This document shows positions 8,851 to 17,031 of a stretch of DNA of 64,000 bases, in pieces. Position 1 is the first letter of the stretch. The number at the start of each line of letters is the position of its first letter. This DNA comes from Selenomonadaceae bacterium (GTDB lineage: Bacteria > Bacillota > Negativicutes > Selenomonadales > Selenomonadaceae): the NCBI GenBank assembly GCA_017476005.1, contig JAFVEM010000048.1, forward strand, positions 1 through 64,000. Reading direction: 5' to 3'. The translations under genes were made by a program, and so were the position numbers. A model generated the notes under the pieces. The model was not told where the DNA came from. It saw only the letters and a program-made list of their open reading frames with translations, and searched no databases.

Positions 8851-9773
8851 GTTTTTTCCCCCTGCACCTCATACTTATGGCCGTCGGTAGTTATGGTCAC
8901 GGTACCGTTTAAGTCGGTTCTATACACCTGACAATTGTGTTTGGCGTAAGTATTCAGAGTAACGTCGTGAGGATGTCCGTAGTCGTTACCCACCCCCGAC
9001 GATATAATGACCGCCTCAGGCCGCACCGCTTGCATGAACCTGTTGCCGGAGGAGGTTTTGCTACCATGATGAGGAGCTTTCAGCACTCGGCTTTTCAACT
9101 CGCCGCCCTTGCTTTGCAACAGTTGTTGCTCCTCGCTCTTCTCTCCGTCGCCGGTGAACAGCATGGAAAAATCTTTATAAATCAGTTTACCGGCCACCGA
9201 TTCATTGTTCGGATCGTGCTTGTAGCCTTTTTGTTGTCCCTGCGCCACCAGCTCCTTGGTTGGGTAATAGATTTCAAAGGCTACCCCGTCGCCCAAATCC
9301 AAACTGTCTCCGGCGGTCAGCTCCTGACGCGCTATCCCTTGTTTTTTCAATAGCTTCATGTATGACCTGTATATGGGCGAAGTGGAGGGCATACCGTTGT
9401 CATAAACTTCCTTGACGGTATAATCCTTGAGCAGTACCTCCATGCCGCCGATATGATCCGCATGGGGATGAGTTAAGATTACCTTGTCGATGACTTTTAC
9501 TTTGGCCTTATCGAGTTCGCGACGCAGTTTATCTCGTTCATCTACATCGCTGGTGTCAATCAGCGCGGTTTGCGTAGCGGTTTGAATAAGAATGGCATCT
9601 CCCTGCCCCACGTCTAAAACTTTAACGGTCAGTGACGGGGACGCGCCACTCGCGGTTGTTGGCGGCGATGCCGATTGCGCCTCGTCGCCGCCCACATTTG
9701 CACCGGCGCAACCCGTTATCCACAGGGATAATAACAGAACCAACGCCATTAGGCTACTTTTTTTCTTAAACAC
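8847..9773 (-). CDS. ComEC/Rec2-like metallo-beta-lactamase-fold lipoprotein
   Basis: A 308-residue protein with lipobox WITGC (Cys22) and a linker. The metallo-beta-lactamase domain is like that of ComEC: VLDVGQGDAILIQT, HPHADHIGG, LFTGDGE and KAPHHGSKTSS carry the metal ligands. It is a stand-alone extracytoplasmic hydrolase without the ComEC membrane channel. Related proteins are proposed to be exported nucleases or phosphodiesterases; the substrate is not known. GTG start with a GAGGTGGGG purine run just upstream. Coupled to DUF3006. Confidence 0.88.
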   Translation of the reverse strand: MFKKKSSLMALVLLLSLWITGCAGANVGGDEAQSASPPTTASGASPSLTVKVLDVGQGDAILIQTATQTALIDTSDVDERDKLRRELDKAKVKVIDKVILTHPHADHIGGMEVLLKDYTVKEVYDNGMPSTSPIYRSYMKLLKKQGIARQELTAGDSLDLGDGVAFEIYYPTKELVAQGQQKGYKHDPNNESVAGKLIYKDFSMLFTGDGEKSEEQQLLQSKGGELKSRVLKAPHHGSKTSSGNRFMQAVRPEAVIISSGVGNDYGHPHDVTLNTYAKHNCQVYRTDLNGTVTITTDGHKYEVQGEKT

Positions 9774-9782
9774 AGCCCCACC

Positions 9783-9974
9783 TCATTTCAACCGTTCCCG
9801 GCGATACACCAGCGCCAAACGCACCGCCAGCATAACCATCCACATGATGCCGGCCGACAGATATACCACATTGACCATCGTCATGTTGGCATAATCAATA
9901 CCGTAAAACACATAGCTCAGGAACAGAAAAATCAACAGGTCGATGGGCGTTATCGCTTTGAGGACGCTACTCAG
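9783..9974 (-). CDS. Small two-helix membrane protein, unknown
   Basis: About 63 residues with two hydrophobic helices (LLIFLFLSYVFYGI and YLSAGIMWMVMLAVRLALV) and a basic tail RRERLK. No family is recognised. The start is unclear: CTG at 9974 would overlap the stop of the upstream gene, and an in-frame TTG lies 12 codons further in. The longer open frame that runs back to 10112 is only the shadow of the upstream gene. Position between two envelope genes and the clean hydrophobic pattern suggest a real translationally coupled membrane peptide. Confidence 0.55.
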   Translation of the reverse strand: MSSVLKAITPIDLLIFLFLSYVFYGIDYANMTMVNVVYLSAGIMWMVMLAVRLALVYRRERLK

Positions 9975-10446
9975 CGTCGTTCTTTTTTTCGTCTTTGTCA
10001 CTATCCGGCACCTCCCAGCCGCTGGACAGCACTTCATCCAGCGCCGCCGCCCGAATGAACTCCAAGTGCTGCGCCACATCCTCCTTGGCGGCTTCCATGT
10101 CGGCCGTCTCAAAGGAATAATCGGCGCGCTGGTTATATTCTCGCACCATCTCGTTAAAAGCCGCTTGCCCCTCGCTGTTGCCCGGCGAAATGGCCTCGTG
10201 GAACACCTTCAGCCGCTCATTTTGAATCAGGAGCCAGCGAATCTGGGCGCGGTTTAGCATTTGCGTGGGTACAGGCTCAGGCTTCACCACCGCAAAAGGC
10301 AATCCGTAGGATGCCTCGCTGTCCGCTTCGGTAAAGGTAAGACGCTCCCATAAATCAAAGGCATCCAGCGCCAGCGGACGCGTCAACACCGCAAAAAATG
10401 ATATGCACAGCGTCACCAGCAAACCGTGTGTTATAAGTTTCTCCAT
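9967..10446 (-). CDS. Membrane-anchored protein of unknown function
   Basis: A 159-residue protein with one N-terminal hydrophobic segment (residues about 5-24, signal anchor or uncleaved signal). A mostly helical, acidic soluble domain follows and ends in a charged DSDKDEKKNDAE tail. I do not recognise the family. It is the first gene of the minus-strand envelope operon and has a good promoter 56-84 bp upstream. ATG at 10446 follows AGGAG closely; an in-frame TTG directly precedes it. Confidence 0.65.
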   Translation of the reverse strand: MEKLITHGLLVTLCISFFAVLTRPLALDAFDLWERLTFTEADSEASYGLPFAVVKPEPVPTQMLNRAQIRWLLIQNERLKVFHEAISPGNSEGQAAFNEMVREYNQRADYSFETADMEAAKEDVAQHLEFIRAAALDEVLSSGWEVPDSDKDEKKNDAE

Positions 10447-10501
10447 CAACTCCTCACCATTTCTTCGCCTCTCTCTTTCATCTCACTAAAAATTCACCGC
10501 C

Positions 10502-10530
10502 ATTATACATAACCGTTTTTCATTCTGCAA
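10502..10530 (-). promoter_or_regulatory. SigA-type promoter of the envelope operon
   Basis: Minus strand: TTGCAG (-35), 17-bp spacer, perfect TATAAT (-10), about 56 bp before the first gene of the operon (10446). Confidence 0.65.
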
Positions 10531-10652
10531 CCATTAAAATCGGTCTTTGGCCAAGTCTAGCTTGATTTTTCAGCAGGAACAGGACAATTAACGTCGAATA
10601 GAAACAGCTGGCGGCGCAACCAAAAATTAACAAGCGAAAAAGGAGCTATATT

Positions 10653-12131
10653 ATGACGCACAATATAACGATTATAAATACCTTTGTCCTGTACATCGGC
10701 CTGATGATGGCCATTGGCATTTATTACTACCGTCGTACCAAAAATATGAGCGATTACTTTCTGGGCAATCGCAAACTGGGAGCGTGGGTTACTTCTCTTT
10801 CCGCCGAAGCCTCGGACATGAGCGGCTGGATGCTCATGGGCTTGCCGGGATTCGCTTACCTAGCGGGGCTTAACGCCGGTTGGATTGCCGTGGGACTGGC
10901 TATCGGCACTTGGGCAAACTGGCAATTTGTGGCGGCGCGGCTTCGCAAATACACGGAACTGGCCAAAAATTCGCTGACCCTGCCGGAGTTTTTGGAAAAT
11001 CGCTATGAAGACAAAAGTGGTTTGCTACGAATTGTCCCCGCAGTCTTTATCCTCATTTTCTTCATCATCTACGCCTCCTCGGGGTTCGTGTCCGCCGGAC
11101 GTCTCTTTGAATCAGTCTTTGGCATTCCCTATGCTTACGCCATTTTTATCGGCGCCGGGTCGGTGGTTTTTTATACCTTGGTGGGAGGTTTTCTCGCCGT
11201 TTCCCGCACGGATTTCATTCAAGGAGTGATGATGTTTTTCGCCATCCTCGTCGTACCGATCTGCGGCGCGATGGAGCTGGGGGGCTTTAGCGCCACCGTC
11301 GCCGCCTTGGAAGAGATGCAAAGTTCCATGTTTCAGCCGCTGACAAAACCCGACGGCTCCACCATGGAGGCTTTGGAACTAATCTCCCTCCTCGCATGGG
11401 GACTGGGCTACTTCGGACAACCGCACATTTTGGTGCGGTTTATGGCCATTAACAGCTCCGGAGAAATAAAGCAAGCCGTTCGCATTGCCATGACTTGGGT
11501 GATACTCTCCCTTTCCGCAGCCGTAGCCGTGGGTATGGTAGGAAGCGTTTATCTGGCGGATAAACTCACCGGGACGGACACCGAAACGGTTTTTCTCGTG
11601 CTGACCAACGAACTTTTCCCACCCATTGTGGCCGGTTTGGTCTTGTCGGCGGTGCTGGCGGCCATTATGAGTACTGCCTCTTCGCAACTTTTGGTGGCGG
11701 CCTCGGCCTTTGCCCAAGATTTTTACCGCACGCTACTGCGTAAGGATGCGAATCAAACGGAACTGGTGTGGATAAGCAGAGCCTCCGTCCTCGTTATCGC
11801 CTCTCTTTCCGTGTTTCTCGGTCTTAATCCCGACAATTTTATTTTGGAGATAGTGGCCTATGCTTGGGCTGGCTTTGGCGCGGCCTTTGGCCCGGCGATT
11901 TTGTTAAGCCTGTTCTGGCGTCGCTCCACCCGTAACGGCATTATCGCCGGTATCGTGGTAGGAGGACTGACTGTCCTGCTTTGGAAAAATTTTGCCCCCT
12001 TCGCTCTGTACGAAATAGTTCCGGGCTTCCTATTCTCCCTAGTGGCCATTTGGGGAGTAAGCCTTATGGACAAAGAGCCGGCCGCCTCCATAACCGCTAC
12101 CTTTGATGCCGTAGGCAAAAGCCGCATTTAG
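10653..12131 (+). CDS. putP: Sodium/proline symporter PutP
   Basis: A 492-residue member of the sodium:solute symporter (SSS, LeuT-fold) family with about 13 membrane helices. Typical PutP segments are YFLGNRKLGAWVTSLSAEASDMSGWMLMG, which holds the sodium site, and FLAVSRTDFIQGVMMF, followed by GYFGQPHILVRFMAI. Family members take up proline with sodium across the inner membrane. AAGGAG lies 8 bases before the ATG. It is a single gene, divergent from the envelope operon. Substrate other than proline cannot be excluded. Confidence 0.93.
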   Translation: MTHNITIINTFVLYIGLMMAIGIYYYRRTKNMSDYFLGNRKLGAWVTSLSAEASDMSGWMLMGLPGFAYLAGLNAGWIAVGLAIGTWANWQFVAARLRKYTELAKNSLTLPEFLENRYEDKSGLLRIVPAVFILIFFIIYASSGFVSAGRLFESVFGIPYAYAIFIGAGSVVFYTLVGGFLAVSRTDFIQGVMMFFAILVVPICGAMELGGFSATVAALEEMQSSMFQPLTKPDGSTMEALELISLLAWGLGYFGQPHILVRFMAINSSGEIKQAVRIAMTWVILSLSAAVAVGMVGSVYLADKLTGTDTETVFLVLTNELFPPIVAGLVLSAVLAAIMSTASSQLLVAASAFAQDFYRTLLRKDANQTELVWISRASVLVIASLSVFLGLNPDNFILEIVAYAWAGFGAAFGPAILLSLFWRRSTRNGIIAGIVVGGLTVLLWKNFAPFALYEIVPGFLFSLVAIWGVSLMDKEPAASITATFDAVGKSRI

Positions 12132-12158
12132 AACAACACAGACAATAGCTAAAAGTTC

Positions 12159-12187
12159 TTGACAGAAGCGTCCATATATAATTTAAT
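12159..12187 (+). promoter_or_regulatory. SigA-type promoter of the DUF4160 pair
   Basis: Perfect TTGACA (-35), 17-bp spacer, TTTAAT (-10), starting 28 bp after the putP stop and ending 20 bp before the DUF4160 start. The leader is therefore very short (about 10-15 nt). Confidence 0.75.
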
Positions 12188-12206
12188 GTGACTGGCAGGT
12201 GTACTC

Positions 12207-12440
12207 ATGCCGACATATTATCGCAACGGTTCTCTGTGGATAGAGCTACGCACGCGAGAGGGGGGACACCCCATGGCTCATGTCCATGCGCATTGCGACG
12301 GACAAAGCGTATCCATGGCGCTTGACGGAACAGTCCTAGATGGGCGTATTCGTAGCGACAGACTAAATGAAGTTAAGGCGTGGGTGAACAAAAATAAAAC
12401 CTTGTTGGAAAGCGAATGGAGGCGAATCCACGGTGTGTAA
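12207..12440 (+). CDS. DUF4160 family small protein (second copy)
   Basis: A 77-residue protein with the DUF4160 pattern: MPTYYRNGSLWIELRTREG at the start, then PMAHVHAHCDG, where the His-x-His motif sits near residue 26. It has its own strong promoter and shares an 8-bp overlap with the next small gene; a terminator follows both. The pair is thus a self-contained expression cassette between putP and the threonine exporter gene. The function is not established; compare the pair at 67-592. Confidence 0.72.
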   Translation: MPTYYRNGSLWIELRTREGGHPMAHVHAHCDGQSVSMALDGTVLDGRIRSDRLNEVKAWVNKNKTLLESEWRRIHGV

Positions 12441-12663
12441 GATTATCAGTACCAGAAAAACTCCGTCTGTTGTTTTTTTGGAGGTCGATGACGGAGAGTT
12501 TTGGGGGGTAAAAAAACTCTCCGTCCGCAATTTTGACTTTGCCAAGTCATTTCATAACAGCGAATTTCTTGGGGAGGTTAGTCGCTGGACGACCGACAGG
12601 GATTTCAACGCCTCGGCCACCGCTACGACTTTTGTCGATCCCATGGTGAACTACGCCACCTAA
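12433..12663 (+). CDS. Small partner of DUF4160, possibly DUF2442-like
   Basis: A 76-residue protein beginning at a GTG that overlaps the DUF4160 stop by 8 bp, with GGAGG 10 bases upstream. The first half looks like a small beta domain (VFLEVDDGEFWGVKKLSV). The second half holds EFLGEVSRW and ends in FVDPMVNYAT. Its place beside DUF4160 and its general pattern resemble DUF2442 proteins, but the match is weak. No membrane or export signal. Confidence 0.6.
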   Translation: MCKIISTRKTPSVVFLEVDDGEFWGVKKLSVRNFDFAKSFHNSEFLGEVSRWTTDRDFNASATATTFVDPMVNYAT

Positions 12664-12672
12664 TTTATGTTT

Positions 12673-12694
12673 GCCCGCAACAGCGGGCTTTTTT
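12673..12694 (+). terminator. Terminator after the DUF4160 cassette
   Basis: Six-base-pair GC-rich stem (GCCCGC with GCGGGC), AACA loop, then a six-T run. It closes the two-gene cassette and lies just upstream of the exporter gene. Confidence 0.8.
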
Positions 12695-12723
12695 ATACAC
12701 TGAAGAAAGGAGGAGCAAATACT

Positions 12724-14064
12724 TTGAGTACGAATTTTTCTACCGATGAAACCGGCGAAACGCCCATCTCCTATCCCTTCCAAAATATTGACTACAAATT
12801 GCAAATACTGTTGCTCACGGCTACGGCCTTGCTGGAAAACGGCGCATCCACCGCTCAGACCAAACGTCACCTTTATCGCACGGCGCTGTTTTTGGAGTTG
12901 CCGGAGGGGTGTATGCACTCCCACATTGATTATTCCACGGTTATGATCAACATTTTGGATGATAAACATGTGGCTCACGCGGCTTTTTCCCACTCGGTAG
13001 CGCGAGGAGTTCACCTCACGAAAATTTCCGCCGTCAGTCGCCTCATTTGGCGAGCTACCAAACGAGATTATTCCCTAGAGAAATACGAAGCGGAGTTAAA
13101 ACGCATTATGGAACTCCCCACCGGTTATTCGCCCAAAATGCAAGGGTTGGGCGCCGGTCTAACCTGCGGCGGCATTTGCCACCTCTTCGGCGGCGACTTG
13201 GGGGCGGCGGTGTTTATTGTCTTTTGCGCCTTGGCCGCTTTCTTGGTGCGCCGCCGGTGCAACGAACATCATTTCAACGGGTACGCCGGTATCGTTATGT
13301 CCACTTTTGTAGGTACGGCGCTGGCTTGCCTACTTCCCTACCTCCATCTCTCAGCCACCCCGATACACGCCATTCTGGCAGCTTCGATTTTTTTAATACC
13401 GGGCATTCCCCTCATAAACAGCATGGAAGACATTTTAGAAGGCTACATCCTCTCCGGTATAACTCGCTTGGCCAATACCCTATTTATCATTGCCAGCATT
13501 GCTTTCGGTATCATTCTAGCATTGTACCTTGCCGGGTCGGAGGATATTACCGCCGTGTCCATTAGGCCGGAGGGACTCTATTTCACCCACGCCCTAGCCG
13601 CCGCTGTCAATGCCATCGGACTTTCCCTCATCTTTGATTTGCCGAAGAAACTTTTGGCGGTGGTAGCTCTGGGAGCTATTATTTCCGTGGAACTGCGAAA
13701 TATCATGCTCATTCATTTTTCCCTAAACATCATCGCCGCGACTTTCATCGGCGCCGCCACTGTAGGGATATTGGGGCAACTCATCAACCACCGTTTAAAA
13801 GCGCCGGAGGGTCTGTTAACGCTTCCTTCCGTCATTCCCCTAATTCCCGGCGTGTTGCTGTATCGGGTTCTCTATGCGCTCTTGAACATTTCCACCATTG
13901 AACTCACCAGCCTGTTTGCCATCATCAGAAACGGCATCGAGGCCGTCACTATCATCACGGTAATCGCCATCGGCATCACCATTCCCATGATTTTTTTCCG
14001 GCCGTACATCGAGGCCGAGCAACGCAAACGTTTAGAAAAAGTTATCGTGGAACGCTATACCTAG
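12724..14064 (+). CDS. Threonine/serine exporter, one-piece ThrE type
   Basis: About 446 residues. The N-terminal cytosolic part (residues about 20-125) has the ThrE_1/DUF1212 character, and two membrane halves follow with roughly ten helices in total (DUF1212 and DUF3815 fused, as in Corynebacterium ThrE). In many Firmicutes the halves are two separate genes, so the fusion is a distinguishing point. The start is TTG at 12724, with AAAGGAGG about 10 bases upstream. The longer open frame beginning at 12667 would start inside the terminator hairpin and is rejected. It exports small hydroxylated amino acids or related compounds, inferred from family. Confidence 0.85.
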   Translation: MSTNFSTDETGETPISYPFQNIDYKLQILLLTATALLENGASTAQTKRHLYRTALFLELPEGCMHSHIDYSTVMINILDDKHVAHAAFSHSVARGVHLTKISAVSRLIWRATKRDYSLEKYEAELKRIMELPTGYSPKMQGLGAGLTCGGICHLFGGDLGAAVFIVFCALAAFLVRRRCNEHHFNGYAGIVMSTFVGTALACLLPYLHLSATPIHAILAASIFLIPGIPLINSMEDILEGYILSGITRLANTLFIIASIAFGIILALYLAGSEDITAVSIRPEGLYFTHALAAAVNAIGLSLIFDLPKKLLAVVALGAIISVELRNIMLIHFSLNIIAATFIGAATVGILGQLINHRLKAPEGLLTLPSVIPLIPGVLLYRVLYALLNISTIELTSLFAIIRNGIEAVTIITVIAIGITIPMIFFRPYIEAEQRKRLEKVIVERYT

Positions 14065-14077
14065 GAGGATGATTGCA

Positions 14078-15820
14078 ATGGGGTTGGAAGGTTTTTCCAT
14101 GAGCGCTTTGGCGCGCGAATTAAATCAAGCCTTGGAAGGTGGACGCATCGACAAGATAAATCAGCCCACCAAAACGGCGGTGATCTTGGGGGTAAGACAA
14201 CCGGGAAAAAATCTCTGGCTCTACATTTCGGTGAACTCGCAAAATCCCGGATTGTACCTGCTGGACACGCCCCGAGAGAATCCGCCGGAGCCGCCGGTGT
14301 TTTGCATGGTACTGCGCAAACAACTGGAGACAGGGCGCATTGCCGGTTTGCGCCAGCACGGGTTAGACCGCTTGCTCATGCTGGATATAGATACCCTCGC
14401 CGCCGGAGGCAAGATCGTTACCAAAACTTTAGTCCTAGAACTTATGGGCAAATACAGCAACATCATTTTGACGGAAGATGGCCGCATTATCGACGCTCTG
14501 CGGAAAATCGGTCAGGGGAGCAGTCGCGTGCGAACGGTACTCCCGGGACAGGCTTATGAACTCCCTCCGGGGCAGGACAAGCTGAATCTTTTCACGGATT
14601 CCTCGGGAGAAATAACAACTAGGATAGCAGGACACAGCGGTGAAAAACTGGCCAAAGCCGTGCTGGCCACCTGCCTAGGTTTTGGTCCCGTCACAGCCAA
14701 GGAGGCAGTGCATCGCGCCGGACTGTCGCCGGAAATCAGGGTTGACAAGCTCACCGACGCAAATTGGCAAGCACTGCGGCAGTCGCTCACGACAATGGCC
14801 GACCTGTGCCGCCGTGAAGATGAGGAGGCTATCCCCACCCTTGTTACCGACGAACACGGGAAAATTTTGGCCATGTCCGCTTTCCCACTAAAACATTTGA
14901 CCGACAAAAAAGTTCACTCCTTCGCCGCTCTCAGTCCCATGCTCCGCCAAGCCGACGAGTGGTTGGGGAGCTACACGCCGCCGGACAAGGAACGCTTGCG
15001 GAAACTCGTCCGCAACGAAATAAAACGCGCCGCCACCAAACTCGCCAAAATTCGGGAGGAGCTTATGGCCGCCGAAAATGCTGCTCGCTATAAAGTATAT
15101 GGCGACAACCTGATGACCTATCAGTATCAGCTAACAGACCATGCCGACGAAGCCGTAACCGTAGCCGATATATACAGCGAAACGGGGGAGACTATTACCA
15201 TTCCCCTAGAACGCAAAATGACCGTCATTCAAAACATGCAGGCCTGTTACAAAAAATACGATAAACTAAAGCGCGCCCAGAGCCGTCTCCAAGAACAAAT
15301 CGAATTGGGGGAGGCGGAACTGCGTTATTTAGAGAGCATCGACACCTCCTTGTCGGCCTCCGAAACTTTGGCGGAAATCAACGAAATACACGATGAGCTG
15401 GCATCCGGCGGCTATCTCAAAGAAAAAACCAAAAGAAAAAAAGGGGATAAACCGGCCGTCCCCTTTAAATTTCAAGCGGCCGACGGCGCGGAAATTTTGG
15501 TAGGGAAGAACAACAGCCAAAACGATCGCCTGACTTTTAAGGTAGCCGCCCCTCATGATTTATGGCTACACGCCAAGGACATTCCCGGCTCCCACGTTAT
15601 CTTGCGTACCGAAGGTCAAGACCCCACCCCGGAAACCTTGCTTTTTGCCGCAGAGCTGGCCGCCTACTTCAGCAAAGCGCAAGGCTCGTCCAATGTCCCC
15701 GTCGATTACACTCGCTGCCGTTACGTCAAAAAACCTTCGGGAGCCAAGCCCGGCTTTGTGATTTTCACCAACCAGCGTACTTTGTACGTTACGCCAAAGG
15801 CGGAATATAGGTCCGATTAG
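14078..15820 (+). CDS. rqcH: Ribosome quality control protein RqcH (NFACT family)
   Basis: A 580-residue Rqc2/NEMF homologue. It has an NFACT-N domain (about 1-180), a helix-hairpin-helix region, a long coiled coil (about 280-430), and an NFACT-R domain with the signature DLWLHAKDIPGSHVILR near residue 495. In bacteria it binds stalled 50S-peptidyl-tRNA complexes and adds C-terminal alanine tails for degradation; ClpXP, encoded in this window, is a known destroyer of such tagged chains. It is formerly annotated as a fibronectin-binding protein. ATG at 14078 is chosen because AGGAGG lies 10 bases upstream; the ATG at 14069 touches that site. Confidence 0.93.
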   Translation: MGLEGFSMSALARELNQALEGGRIDKINQPTKTAVILGVRQPGKNLWLYISVNSQNPGLYLLDTPRENPPEPPVFCMVLRKQLETGRIAGLRQHGLDRLLMLDIDTLAAGGKIVTKTLVLELMGKYSNIILTEDGRIIDALRKIGQGSSRVRTVLPGQAYELPPGQDKLNLFTDSSGEITTRIAGHSGEKLAKAVLATCLGFGPVTAKEAVHRAGLSPEIRVDKLTDANWQALRQSLTTMADLCRREDEEAIPTLVTDEHGKILAMSAFPLKHLTDKKVHSFAALSPMLRQADEWLGSYTPPDKERLRKLVRNEIKRAATKLAKIREELMAAENAARYKVYGDNLMTYQYQLTDHADEAVTVADIYSETGETITIPLERKMTVIQNMQACYKKYDKLKRAQSRLQEQIELGEAELRYLESIDTSLSASETLAEINEIHDELASGGYLKEKTKRKKGDKPAVPFKFQAADGAEILVGKNNSQNDRLTFKVAAPHDLWLHAKDIPGSHVILRTEGQDPTPETLLFAAELAAYFSKAQGSSNVPVDYTRCRYVKKPSGAKPGFVIFTNQRTLYVTPKAEYRSD

Positions 15821-15863
15821 CAGGGCGCGGTTTGCACATTCTTCCCTGCCGCTAGATAACTTC

Positions 15864-15887
15864 CCCCCTTCTTAGAATGGGGCTTTT
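15864..15887 (+). terminator. Probable terminator after rqcH
   Basis: CCCC...GGGG stem around a TTCTTAGAA centre, followed by CTTTTTC. The flanking bases (CCCTGCCGCTA upstream, GGGGCTTTTT downstream) recur at the terminator after the FliD-C-like gene (46173-46222), so both may come from one repeat family. Confidence 0.6.
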
Positions 15888-15914
15888 TCGTTCCCAACAA
15901 TTCTGTAAGACAGC

Positions 15915-15957
15915 CAAAAAAGAGCATCCCACAAAACCCAATGGGATGCTCTTTTTT
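15915..15957. terminator. Bidirectional terminator between rqcH and GGGtGRT gene
   Basis: An 11-bp perfect stem (AGAGCATCCCA with TGGGATGCTCT) flanked by an A-run on the left and a six-T run on the right. It can therefore stop transcription from rqcH and from the converging GGGtGRT gene. Confidence 0.85.
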
Positions 15958-15972
15958 ACGCTTGCTATAAAC

Positions 15973-16974
15973 TTACTTCGTCATGGCTTCTTGCACCGCC
16001 ACGGCTACAGCCACGCTCATGCCCACCATGGGGTTGTTGCCGGCGCCGATTAAGCCCATCATGTCAACGTGAGCCGGTACAGAGGAAGAACCGGCGAATT
16101 GCGCGTCACCGTGCATACGGCCAAGGGTATCGGTCATACCGTAGGAAGCGGGGCCGGCCGCCATGTTGTCGGGATGCAGGGTACGTCCGGTGCCGCCGCC
16201 GGAGGCCACGGAGAAATATTTCTTGCCTTCCTCGAGGCGCTCTTTCTTGTAGCAACCGGCTACCGGATGTTGGAAGCGCGTGGGGTTCGTGGAGTTACCG
16301 GTGATGGAAATATCCACATCCTCTTTGTGCATGATGGCCACGCCCTCTTGCACGGAGTCTGCGCCGTAGCATTTCACCTTGGCGCGAGGGCCGTCGGAAT
16401 AGGCCACTTCCTTCACCACATCAACTTTATTGGTCTTGTAGTCGTACTTGGTCTGCACATAGGTGAAGCCATTGATACGGGAGATAATCTGCGCCGCGTC
16501 CTTGCCCAGACCGTTCAAGATAACCCGGAGCGGATTCTTGCGGACTTTATTGGCGGTTTGGGCGATACCGATGGCGCCTTCCGCCGCCGCAAAGGACTCG
16601 TGACCGGCGAGGAACGCAAAGCAACCGGCATCTTCGGAAAGGAGCATGGCCGCCAGATTTCCGTGACCCAGGCCCACCTTGCGATGATCGGCCACCGAGC
16701 CGGGAACGCAGAAAGCTTGGAGGCCTTCGCCGATGGATTTAGCCGCATCCACCGCCGTCTTGTCACCCTTCTTGATGGCGATAGCCGCCCCCAAGGTGTA
16801 AGCCCAAGCCGCGTTCTCAAAGGCAATGGGCTGCAAATCTTTTACGATTGCTCCCGGGTCAATGCCCTTCTCCGCGCAAATGGTCTTGGCATCCTCGATC
16901 TTGCCGATACCGTACTTCTCGCAAACCTTGTTAATCTGGTCGATACGACGCTCATAGCCTTCAAACAATGACAT
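15973..16974 (-). CDS. GGGtGRT protein
   Basis: A 333-residue protein of the family named for its GGGTGRT motif, here at about residues 259-265 within SVASGGGTGRTLHPDNMA. It is soluble and rich in glycine and alanine, with scattered conserved-looking Cys and His (VADHRKVGLGHGN, LAGHESF). The function is unknown. It follows by 57 bp a NifU/IscU-like gene, which is the usual partner of this family. The ATG at 16974 has GGAAGGA about 8-9 bases upstream; the ATG at 16983 touches the site. A linked role in a metal- or sulfur-dependent process is inference. Confidence 0.85.
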   Translation of the reverse strand: MSLFEGYERRIDQINKVCEKYGIGKIEDAKTICAEKGIDPGAIVKDLQPIAFENAAWAYTLGAAIAIKKGDKTAVDAAKSIGEGLQAFCVPGSVADHRKVGLGHGNLAAMLLSEDAGCFAFLAGHESFAAAEGAIGIAQTANKVRKNPLRVILNGLGKDAAQIISRINGFTYVQTKYDYKTNKVDVVKEVAYSDGPRAKVKCYGADSVQEGVAIMHKEDVDISITGNSTNPTRFQHPVAGCYKKERLEEGKKYFSVASGGGTGRTLHPDNMAAGPASYGMTDTLGRMHGDAQFAGSSSVPAHVDMMGLIGAGNNPMVGMSVAVAVAVQEAMTK

Positions 16975-17031
16975 TATATTCATTCCTTCCTGTTATTTAC
17001 AAATTGTGGAAAGCAAGCAACCTTAGCGCTA

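Noticed and set aside
9783-10112. Longer version of the small membrane gene (109 residues)
   Set aside because: The first ~46 residues are the shifted-frame shadow of the upstream gene; only the part from about 9974 looks like a protein.
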